From NCBI GenBank assembly GCA_030642645.1, contig DAOWNJ010000042.1:1-7721 (forward strand): a DNA stretch of 7,721 nucleotides, read 5' to 3'. This DNA is from Dehalococcoidia bacterium (lineage in GTDB: Bacteria; Chloroflexota; Dehalococcoidia; E44-bin15; DAOWNJ01). Below are positions 1 to 5,141 of the stretch, piece after piece. Position numbers and translations under genes: made by a program. The notes below the pieces were generated by a model, which ran no database searches, was not told where the DNA came from, and saw only the letters and a list, made by a program, of their open reading frames with translations. Each line of letters starts with the position of its first letter. Position 1 is the first letter of the stretch.

Positions 1-90
1 CAAATCGGAGCGAAATCGCAAAGCCCAAACTGGCAAGCAACCACGCTTCTCTTCAGCAATTAGACGGAGCTAATGGCCTCTACTATTTGG
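1..90. other. left edge, no supported gene
   Basis: This stretch lies beyond the 3' end of the membrane-protein gene. All three forward frames are open for at least the first 60 bases, with stops at 61-63, 71-73 and 105-107, so the tail of a plus-strand gene could end here, but nothing in the translations is recognisable. A 9-base inverted repeat (CTTCAGCAA at 51-59, its complement at 101-109) straddles the end of the membrane-protein gene. It has a 41-base loop and no following T-run, so I do not call it a terminator. Confidence 0.3.
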
Positions 91-519
91 TTACTCGGCT
101 TTGCTGAAGCGCCCTGATAGATGAAGCATCAGGAAGGCACAGAACCCACCGAGGGCGATGATCCTGAAGATAGACCCGGCGATGAGCGTGCCTGGTGTAA
201 ACGCGCCAAAGCCCATGCCTTGCAGAATGAGGGCCACAATAGCCAGGCCGGCCACAACCCATGCCAGGATAAATAAGATAGTTTTGTTTTTGAACCAGTC
301 CGAAAGGTAGAGCAGCAGAAAACAGCCTGTTATCCCTATGAAGGCCGCTTCGCAGAGCCCACCAAAGCCGAACGCGCCTGCTCCTATCCCCCCCCAGCCT
401 ATAGGGATGAGGATCAGGGCCAGGGCGGCTGCCCCGGCAACTACCCAGGCCGCGATGAAGTAGACCTTCTTCATCATTGGCATACTGGAGAAACCAAGCC
501 GAACCTCTTGAGACTCCAT
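91..519 (-). CDS. small four-helix membrane protein with internal tandem duplication
   Basis: I do not recognise the family. The 142-residue protein has four hydrophobic segments (about residues 18-39, 47-73, 80-101 and 110-134). Positive charges cluster at MMKK near the N terminus, at FKNK between helices 2 and 3, and at GRFSK near the C terminus, which suggests both ends face the cytoplasm. Residues 17-78 and 79-140 are two copies of one unit, so the protein arose by duplication of a two-helix hairpin. There is no signal peptide, catalytic motif or metal site. The ATG is supported by a strong ribosome binding site (AAAGGGGG on the minus strand, bases 532-525) five bases upstream. A run of eight G on the coding strand (bases 388-395) encodes part of the Gly-rich loop of the first repeat. 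The gene is divergent from the ATPase gene and appears to be monocistronic. Function is unknown; a small transporter-like or structural membrane protein are both possible. Confidence 0.72.
   Translation of the reverse strand: MESQEVRLGFSSMPMMKKVYFIAAWVVAGAAALALILIPIGWGGIGAGAFGFGGLCEAAFIGITGCFLLLYLSDWFKNKTILFILAWVVAGLAIVALILQGMGFGAFTPGTLIAGSIFRIIALGGFCAFLMLHLSGRFSKAE
100..471 (-). repeat. tandem protein-level repeat, two 62-residue units
   Basis: Residues 17-78 and 79-140 of the membrane protein align without gaps, with 25 of 62 positions identical by my count (about 40%). The strongest block is AWVVAG followed by ALIL; G-rich loops and a C-terminal FL-L-LS--F pattern are also shared. The boundary is near base 285/286. 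Both units have the same predicted orientation, with two helices each. Confidence 0.8.
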
Positions 520-555
520 AATAGCCCCCTTTCTATTTAATTGACTAAAGCCCTA

Positions 556-571
556 TAGCGTTTTCACGCTA
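556..571. promoter_or_regulatory. perfect inverted repeat between divergent genes
   Basis: TAGCGT-TTTC-ACGCTA is a perfect 6-base inverted repeat with a 4-base spacer. Read on the minus strand the loop is GAAA, so RNA from that strand could form a GNRA-capped hairpin. One arm coincides with the proposed -10 hexamer of the membrane-protein gene, so it could instead be an operator for a dimeric repressor. Which role applies, if either, cannot be told from sequence. Confidence 0.4.
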
Positions 572-594
572 ACATAAACTGTATCTATTGTCAA
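566..594 (-). promoter_or_regulatory. candidate promoter of the membrane-protein gene
   Basis: On the minus strand a perfect TTGACA (594-589) is followed after 17 bases by TAGCGT (571-566). The -10 matches the consensus at only three positions, but these are the most important ones (T1, A2, T6). Transcription would start near base 559, giving a leader of about 40 bases that contains the Shine-Dalgarno site. Confidence 0.4.
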
Positions 595-633
595 GGAGCT
601 TGCCTTGCCCCATCGGGGGTGTTAGGCTATACA

Positions 634-2373
634 ATGGGGTTGATTTTGATAGCTTCAGCTTTGGTTCTCCAGAAAAGGCTTCGCACAATCGATGGAAGGG
701 GCTACAAGTCTTATCAGGCGATTTTGGGCCATTACGACTATGGCAGCTTCGTCCTTTACATCGACCATGTCCAGAGCGACCCCTTTGCCCCACCATCTCG
801 GCTTCGAGCAAGGGTGGAGCAGGGGAGGGCTTGTTTCCCACAGAGGCTATACTCAAGTCGGGTTCGACAGATAGCCCTATCTGACTTCATCACCAGGGGA
901 TTTGCCACTGCGATGAGGAGGTATGTGAGGGGCAGGCGTGGCACTGGCGGATCGGGGGTGGTCAGGGTGGATGAGGGGGGACAGGAGATAATGGAGCGCA
1001 CCAGTTGTCTGGTAAATGATGATTTCGTTGAGATAAGATTTTCGCTTGGCCTCCCCGCGGCGGGACGGAGGTGCCTGGGGGAGGAGGCGGAGGGGATATT
1101 CTTCAGCGAGATACCCAAGCTTGTGGAATCATCCCTTTTCTATTCGGCCTATGACCCCGTGGCCCCAAAGGACCATGTGGAGGTTTGTGAGGATCAGGAG
1201 GTATTGCGGGAGGAACTTGCCCCAAATAGGCTGGTGGCCTTTGTCGCCAATGGCTCGGTCTTGCCCAGGGAGAGCGGTGCGAGTGACAGGCCGCTTTCGG
1301 GAAAGGGTGTTGTCAGCTTCACCTCGCCCGATGAGCTTGAGGTGGAGCTGAAAGCGCCAAACAGGGGGGTGGTCAGGGGGATGGGGGTCCCTGAGGGGGT
1401 TACCGTAATCATCGGCGGGGGCTACCATGGCAAGTCAACCCTTCTTGCCGTCCTCTCTCGTGGGGTCTATAACCATGTGCCTGGTGATGGCAGGGAATAT
1501 GCTGTCTCAAGAAGGGATACGGTTAAGATCAGGGCTGAGGATGGGCGGCGCATTGAGAAGGTTGATATAAGCCCCTTTATCTCCAACCTCCCATTCGGCC
1601 AGGATACAACGGCCTTTGAGACCGATAATGCCAGCGGAAGCACCTCACAGGCGGCCAACATCGTGGAGGCGATGGAGTGCGGGACCAGCCTGCTCTTGAT
1701 GGATGAGGATACCTGCGCCACAAACTTCATGATCCGGGATAGCCGAATGCAGCGCCTCGTTCCCAAGGAGAAGGAACCGATCACACCTTTCATCGATCAG
1801 GTGCGAAACCTCTATCGTGAGCATGGCGTCTCCACAATTATAGTGATGGGGGGGTGTAGCGACTACTTCGATGTTGCCGATACAGTGATCGCTATGGATC
1901 GCTACCGGCCAAAGGTGGTAACAGGGGAGGCCCACCGCCTGGCTGAGGAACAGCCTACTCAGCGCCTCAACGAGGCAGGGGGGTCATTTGGAGATATTGG
2001 GGGGAGAGTGCTCCTCAGGCTTGACCCCTACCGCAGGGGGAAGCTGAAGGTGGCATCACATGCTCTGGGCTCAATAGAGTTTGGCTCCGAGAGGATCGAC
2101 ATCTCCCTCCTGGAGCAGCTTGTTGACCCTAGCCAGGCGAGGGCCATCGCCGATATGATGGTCTATGCCCTGAGGAGGGGATATGTGGATGGAAGGAGAA
2201 CACTTGGTGATATAATTAAGATGCTATTCTCCGATATAGATAGGGATGGGCTGGAGGTTATCTCCCCATTTCGTGGTCAGCACCCCGGGGACTATGCCCT
2301 CCCCAGACCACAGGAGGTAGCCTTTGCCCTTGATCGCCTCCGCAGCCTGGAGGTAAGAAGGAAGGGAGGATAG
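634..2373 (+). CDS. predicted ABC-class ATPase, MRB1590/PF09818 family
   Basis: A soluble predicted ATPase of about 580 residues, the usual size for this family. Counting from the ATG, the Walker A loop GGGYHGKST lies at residues 261-269, the signature-like NASGSTSQAANIVEA at 332-346, and Walker B LLLMDEDTCATNFMIRD at 353-369. The family's PITPFIDQVRNLY, VSTIIVMGGCSDYFDVADTVI and YRP blocks follow. The N-terminal IDGRGYKSY and YIDHVQSDPFAPPSRLR blocks are also typical. The trypanosome relative MRB1590 is an RNA-binding ATPase with a toroidal dimer, so an RNA-related role is plausible, but the bacterial proteins are uncharacterised. All ATP-binding motifs are intact and I see no membrane segments, so it is not a transporter subunit. 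The start is uncertain: GTG at 619 and TTGs at 640, 646 and 661 are in frame, and the first residues before IDGRGY are more hydrophobic than expected for the family. The sirtuin gene follows after 2 bases, so the two are almost certainly co-transcribed. Confidence 0.92.
   Translation: MGLILIASALVLQKRLRTIDGRGYKSYQAILGHYDYGSFVLYIDHVQSDPFAPPSRLRARVEQGRACFPQRLYSSRVRQIALSDFITRGFATAMRRYVRGRRGTGGSGVVRVDEGGQEIMERTSCLVNDDFVEIRFSLGLPAAGRRCLGEEAEGIFFSEIPKLVESSLFYSAYDPVAPKDHVEVCEDQEVLREELAPNRLVAFVANGSVLPRESGASDRPLSGKGVVSFTSPDELEVELKAPNRGVVRGMGVPEGVTVIIGGGYHGKSTLLAVLSRGVYNHVPGDGREYAVSRRDTVKIRAEDGRRIEKVDISPFISNLPFGQDTTAFETDNASGSTSQAANIVEAMECGTSLLLMDEDTCATNFMIRDSRMQRLVPKEKEPITPFIDQVRNLYREHGVSTIIVMGGCSDYFDVADTVIAMDRYRPKVVTGEAHRLAEEQPTQRLNEAGGSFGDIGGRVLLRLDPYRRGKLKVASHALGSIEFGSERIDISLLEQLVDPSQARAIADMMVYALRRGYVDGRRTLGDIIKMLFSDIDRDGLEVISPFRGQHPGDYALPRPQEVAFALDRLRSLEVRRKGG
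1364..1399 (+). other. four-tract G-quadruplex motif in the ATPase coding strand
   Basis: Four G runs of 6, 5, 5 and 5 bases (1364-1369, 1376-1380, 1383-1387, 1395-1399) are separated by loops of 6, 2 and 7 bases, matching the canonical G3+N1-7 rule with tracts of at least five. A fifth G5 run lies at 1417-1421 inside the Walker A codons. The motif is on the non-template strand, so both the mRNA and the displaced DNA strand could fold. It encodes the residues just before the P-loop. Confidence 0.6.
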
Positions 2374-2375
2374 TT

Positions 2376-3176
2376 ATGGAAGGAAAACTGCTGAAAGAGG
2401 CTGCAGCCATTATCGCCGAGGCAAAAAACCTTGTCGCCTTCAGCGGGGCGGGGGTCTCCGCTGAGAGTGGTATCCCCACCTTTAGAGACCCTGGTGGCAT
2501 ATGGGACCGCTTCAGTCCCGACGATTTTGGAACCGGCGGCTTATCCATGCTCACCGGGCTTTCCCAGCGGGGGAGCGAGTTCCTCAAGGAGATGTTGACT
2601 AGCTTTGGGAAGGCCGAACCAAATCCTGGACATATCGCCCTCGCTGAGCTGGAGAGGATGGGGATACTGCGCTCAGTCATCACCCAGAATGTCGATAACC
2701 TTTCCATTGAGGCGGGGAACACCAGGGTCATCGAGGTTCATGGGAATTTCTACCGCTTCAGGTGCCTTGTTTGTGGGGGGAAGTTCAAGCTTGCTAAAGA
2801 GGATTTCCTGTCCCTCCTTGAGAGGATCGCCGATGCGCCTGAGGGTGAAGACCTCTCCGGTTTGATACCGAGGTGCCGCTGTGGGGGGGTAACCCGCATC
2901 GATGTTGTTGGCTTTGGGGAGCCGGTTGAGGACTTTGCCCAGGCCGAGGCGGAGGCACGGTCCTGTGATGTGATGCTGGCCCTGGGGACATCAGGTGTTG
3001 TAACCCCGGCTGCCTTCATACCTCGCTTTGCCAAGAGGGCTGGGGCCAGGGTGATCGAGATAAACCCCACCGGTTGCTATTTCCCGGAGATTGTAGACCT
3101 CTATATCGGTGAGAAAACAGGGGTGGCTTTGCCAATGATAGTGGAGGTGGTGAGGAGGATACGGGGGACAGCTTAA
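2376..3176 (+). CDS. Sir2-family NAD-dependent protein deacylase (sirtuin)
   Basis: A single-domain cytoplasmic sirtuin of 266 residues, the normal bacterial size. It is expected to remove acetyl groups from protein lysines, consuming NAD and releasing nicotinamide and O-acetyl-ADP-ribose. The NAD-binding GAGVSAESGIPTFRD is at residues 24-38, the ribose/nicotinamide motif QNVDN at 104-108 and the catalytic histidine is His122 in VHGNF. The structural zinc site is Cys130/Cys133 and Cys167/Cys169, the second pair being CxC. FGE (180-182), GTSGVV (204-209) and the C-terminal EINP (228-231) are also present. The Tyr-x-x-Arg pair of CobB/SIRT5-type desuccinylases is not seen in the helical module, so deacetylation is more likely than desuccinylation. 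The usual DGLH after QNx is here DNLS, and RPDVV is RIDVV, mild departures near the substrate groove. The ribosome binding site GGGAGGA (2364-2370) overlaps the end of the ATPase gene, and translational coupling is likely. The fold is an enzyme type also recruited into phage defence, but the compact, zinc-bearing form here is the deacylase type. Confidence 0.94.
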   Translation: MEGKLLKEAAAIIAEAKNLVAFSGAGVSAESGIPTFRDPGGIWDRFSPDDFGTGGLSMLTGLSQRGSEFLKEMLTSFGKAEPNPGHIALAELERMGILRSVITQNVDNLSIEAGNTRVIEVHGNFYRFRCLVCGGKFKLAKEDFLSLLERIADAPEGEDLSGLIPRCRCGGVTRIDVVGFGEPVEDFAQAEAEARSCDVMLALGTSGVVTPAAFIPRFAKRAGARVIEINPTGCYFPEIVDLYIGEKTGVALPMIVEVVRRIRGTA

Positions 3177-4312
3177 TCCTGGTTTAACTGAAGCTGCTTC
3201 CCCTCGGTCTTTACCGCCGGTGCGATCACCATCTCAGCCCTTTGCATTTCCCTTATGTTCGCGGCGCCGCAGGTTCCCATTGCGGCCCTGATGGCACCGA
3301 TGAGGTTCTGGGTCCCATCGGTGGTTGAGGAGGGGCCGAAGAGTATCTGCTCAAGCCTGCCAGTGGTGCCTACCTTTATCCTCGTCCCCCTGGGGAGGGC
3401 TGGGTGTGGGGTTGCCATCCCCCAGTGGTAGCCCCTTCCCGGTGCCTCCTCTGCTTGGGCCAGGACCGACCCCAGCATAACGGCATCGGCTCCGGAGGCA
3501 ATAGACTTTGCAATATCTCCGCCGGTGCGGATCCCTCCATCAGTGATGATAGCGACATACCTCCCGCTCTCCCTGAGGTAGTCCTCACGGGCCTGGGCGC
3601 AGTCCATAGTTGCGGTTACCTGTGGTACCCCTATTCCCAGCACCTCCCTTGTGGTGCAGGCTGCCCCTGGCCCGACGCCGACGAGGATAGCAGAGATACC
3701 AGACCTCATAAGCTCCAGGGCTGTAGTGTAGCTGACGCAGTTGCCAACGATAATCGGCGATGACATAATCTTTGACAGGTCGGAGAAATTGAGCCCGATA
3801 TAGCTCTTGGACTTGTGCCTGGCAGTGGTGACTGTAGATTGAACCACAAGGACATCCACCCCTGCCTCAGAGGCAATGGGAGCAAAGTGCTTGGTGTTCT
3901 GAGGGGTAACCGAGGCAGCGCATATCGCCCCTGCCTTCTTTATAGCGCTTATCCTCTCCCCGATGAGGTCCTCCTTTATCGGCTCAGAATAAACCCTCTG
4001 GAGAAGGGGAGTGACCTCATCGCTGGGCGCTTCAGCGATCTCCTTTAAGGTCTCTTCCGGGTTGGGGTATCTTGTCTGAATCCCCTCCAGGTTTAGGACG
4101 GCGATCCCTCCAAGCCTTGAGAAGAGGATGGCAAATTCGGGGTCAACAACTGCATCCATTGCTGAGGCCAGGATGGGGATCGGTAGGGTAATGTTTCCTA
4201 TCTGGAGGTCGGTGTTTACCTGGTCTGGGTTGATGGTTGTATCTCCAGGGACGATCGCAACCTCATCAAAGCCATAGGCGCGCCTCATATCCTTGAATTG
4301 AGGGATAGACAT
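3173..4312 (-). CDS. guaB3: GuaB3-type IMP dehydrogenase family protein
   Basis: A 379-residue TIM-barrel enzyme of the IMP dehydrogenase/GMP reductase superfamily. It lacks the CBS (Bateman) insert of ordinary IMPDH, as GuaB3 proteins do. The cysteine loop GVGPGAACTTREVLGIGVPQ is at residues 212-231 with catalytic Cys219, the phosphate-binding ITDGGIRTGGDI at 256-267 and ADAVMLG at 275-281. The flap region GRGYHWGMATPHPALPRGTR (292-311), then KVGTTG, and the C-terminal GTCGAANIREMQ are GuaB3 hallmarks. The cysteine, absent in my recollection from mycobacterial GuaB3, is kept here as in cyanobacteria, whose GuaB3 has been reported to be a genuine IMP dehydrogenase (IMP to XMP with NAD). This suggests guanine nucleotide synthesis. 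I chose the ATG giving MSIPQF because AGGAG lies five bases upstream; the longer frame's TTG at 4369 is part of the promoter -35. It converges on sir2 and diverges from rsmI. Confidence 0.92.
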   Translation of the reverse strand: MSIPQFKDMRRAYGFDEVAIVPGDTTINPDQVNTDLQIGNITLPIPILASAMDAVVDPEFAILFSRLGGIAVLNLEGIQTRYPNPEETLKEIAEAPSDEVTPLLQRVYSEPIKEDLIGERISAIKKAGAICAASVTPQNTKHFAPIASEAGVDVLVVQSTVTTARHKSKSYIGLNFSDLSKIMSSPIIVGNCVSYTTALELMRSGISAILVGVGPGAACTTREVLGIGVPQVTATMDCAQAREDYLRESGRYVAIITDGGIRTGGDIAKSIASGADAVMLGSVLAQAEEAPGRGYHWGMATPHPALPRGTRIKVGTTGRLEQILFGPSSTTDGTQNLIGAIRAAMGTCGAANIREMQRAEMVIAPAVKTEGKQLQLNQD

Positions 4313-4317
4313 ACTCT

Positions 4318-4322
4318 CTCCT
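4318..4322 (-). promoter_or_regulatory. ribosome binding site fixing the guaB3 start
   Basis: AGGAG on the minus strand, five bases before the ATG at 4312-4310. It selects MSIPQF as the N terminus over an upstream TTG that would lie in the promoter. Confidence 0.8.
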
Positions 4323-4340
4323 GGGAATCTGATGCCCAAA

Positions 4341-4369
4341 ACTATAGCAAAGCTGGAGGGCAAAGTCAA
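4341..4369 (-). promoter_or_regulatory. guaB3 promoter
   Basis: On the minus strand, TTGACT (4369-4364) and TATAGT (4346-4341) are separated by exactly 17 bases, each with five of six consensus matches. Transcription would start at about 4334-4333, giving a leader of about 21 bases that includes the AGGAG site. Confidence 0.75.
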
Positions 4370-4382
4370 GGAAGGCCCAGGA

Positions 4383-4411
4383 TGGACGGAAGGCGATATA
4401 TCGAATATAAT
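4383..4411 (+). promoter_or_regulatory. rsmI promoter, leaderless type
   Basis: TGGACG (4383-4388, four of six matches) is followed after 17 bases by a perfect TATAAT (4406-4411). The expected transcription start, about base 4418, is next to the rsmI ATG at 4419 and there is no Shine-Dalgarno sequence, so the transcript should be leaderless. A perfect 10-base palindrome, CGATATATCG (4394-4403), fills much of the spacer and could be a regulator site. Only 13 bases separate this -35 from the divergent guaB3 -35. Confidence 0.7.
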
Positions 4412-4418
4412 CGTTTCG

Positions 4419-5096
4419 ATGCCTTGCCTTTATATTGTAGCAACCCCTATCGGAAATCTTGAGGATATATCATTTCGGGCGCTTCGGGTTCTCAGGGAAG
4501 TGGGGCTAATCGCTGCTGAGGACACCAGACGCACCCGAAATCTCCTGAAAGCCTATGATATAAAAACGCCAATGACAAGCTACCACGAGCACAACAAGAG
4601 AGCGAAGCTTCCCTATCTCCTGAGCCGCCTTGAAAGGGAGGATGTGGCACTCGTCTGTGATGCCGGGATGCCGGTGGTGAGCGACCCTGGTTATGAGCTG
4701 GTCGCTGGTGCCATCGAGAGGGAGATCCTCATTGTTACTATCCCTGGGCCGTCGGTTGTAACCGCCGCAATCGCCTCCTCAGGGCTCCCAGCCAGTGAGT
4801 TTATATTTCTGGGATTTCTCCCTCGAAGGAAGGGGGAGAGGAGGCGTCTTCTGGAGGCTATCAAGCTCGAGCCGAGAACAATCGTCGCCTTTGAATCACC
4901 TCACCGGGTGGTGGAAGCGATGAAGGATGTACTTGGGGTCATGGGCGATAGGAGGATCGCTGTCTGCCGCGAGCTCACCAAGCTCCATGAGGAGATATTT
5001 AGGGGGAGGGTAACGGAGGCGATCGATCATTTTGCGGAGCCAAGGGGGGAGTTCACCCTGGTAATTGAGGGAAGACCAAAGAGGGAGCTATATTAG
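4419..5096 (+). CDS. rsmI: 16S rRNA (cytidine1402-2'-O)-methyltransferase RsmI
   Basis: Methylates the 2'-hydroxyl of C1402 in the decoding centre of 16S rRNA using S-adenosylmethionine, tuning start-codon choice and fidelity. The tetrapyrrole-methylase fold is clear: LYIVATPIGNLEDISFRAL (residues 4-22), AEDTRRTRNLL (33-43), SYHEHN (54-59), VCDAGMPVVSDPGYELV (79-95), IPGPSVVTAAIASSGLP (108-124), FLGFLPRRKGER (130-141), FESPHR (158-163) and CRELTKLHEEIFRG (183-196). The usual DAGTP is DAGMP here. At 225 residues it ends right after the methylase domain and lacks the roughly 60-residue C-terminal extension of longer homologues such as that of E. coli. The ATG giving MPCLYIVATP was chosen because family homology starts there and the promoter -10 ends seven bases before it; an earlier in-frame ATG at 4332 is not transcribed from that promoter. 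metG follows after 45 bases with its own promoter. Confidence 0.95.
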   Translation: MPCLYIVATPIGNLEDISFRALRVLREVGLIAAEDTRRTRNLLKAYDIKTPMTSYHEHNKRAKLPYLLSRLEREDVALVCDAGMPVVSDPGYELVAGAIEREILIVTIPGPSVVTAAIASSGLPASEFIFLGFLPRRKGERRRLLEAIKLEPRTIVAFESPHRVVEAMKDVLGVMGDRRIAVCRELTKLHEEIFRGRVTEAIDHFAEPRGEFTLVIEGRPKRELY

Positions 5097-5103
5097 CTTG
5101 CCT

Positions 5104-5133
5104 TTGTTTCCCCTACCATGGTTGTGATAGAAT
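5104..5133 (+). promoter_or_regulatory. metG promoter, extended -10, nearly leaderless
   Basis: TAGAAT (5128-5133, five of six matches) is preceded by TG and one base, an extended -10. A weak -35 TTGTTT lies 18 bases upstream (5104-5109). The start would fall at about base 5140, two bases before the metG ATG, and no Shine-Dalgarno sequence precedes that ATG. Confidence 0.6.
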
Positions 5134-5141
5134 AAATCGAT

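Noticed and set aside
3..104. Open plus-strand frame running in from the left edge to a stop at 105-107
   Set aside because: Short, not recognisable as any family, and overlapping the 3' end of the membrane-protein gene; it could be a gene tail but cannot be supported.
51..109. Nine-base inverted repeat as a terminator of the membrane-protein gene
   Set aside because: The loop is 41 bases, one arm is inside the coding sequence, and no T-run follows on the minus strand.
605..635. TTGCCC with TATACA or TACAAT as the promoter of the ABC ATPase gene
   Set aside because: Both boxes are partial matches, the spacing is good only for the weaker -10, and it overlaps the preferred ATG; kept only as a note on start uncertainty.
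931..985. Second G-quadruplex motif early in the ATPase gene
   Set aside because: Only three runs of three or more G fall within allowed loop lengths, so it does not meet the four-tract rule.
634..3176. ABC ATPase plus Sir2 as an anti-phage defence system
   Set aside because: The Sir2 has the zinc site and compact size of a protein deacylase, not the NADase type, the ATPase is of a widespread non-defence family, and the neighbours are housekeeping genes.
4313..4369. N-terminal extension of GuaB3 from a TTG at 4369
   Set aside because: The TTG is the promoter -35 box, the extra residues do not resemble the family, and AGGAG precedes the downstream ATG.
5086..5098. AGCTA-TAT-TAGCT hairpin at the end of rsmI as a terminator
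   Set aside because: A five-base AT-rich stem with a 3-base loop and no U-tract is too weak; it may be chance.
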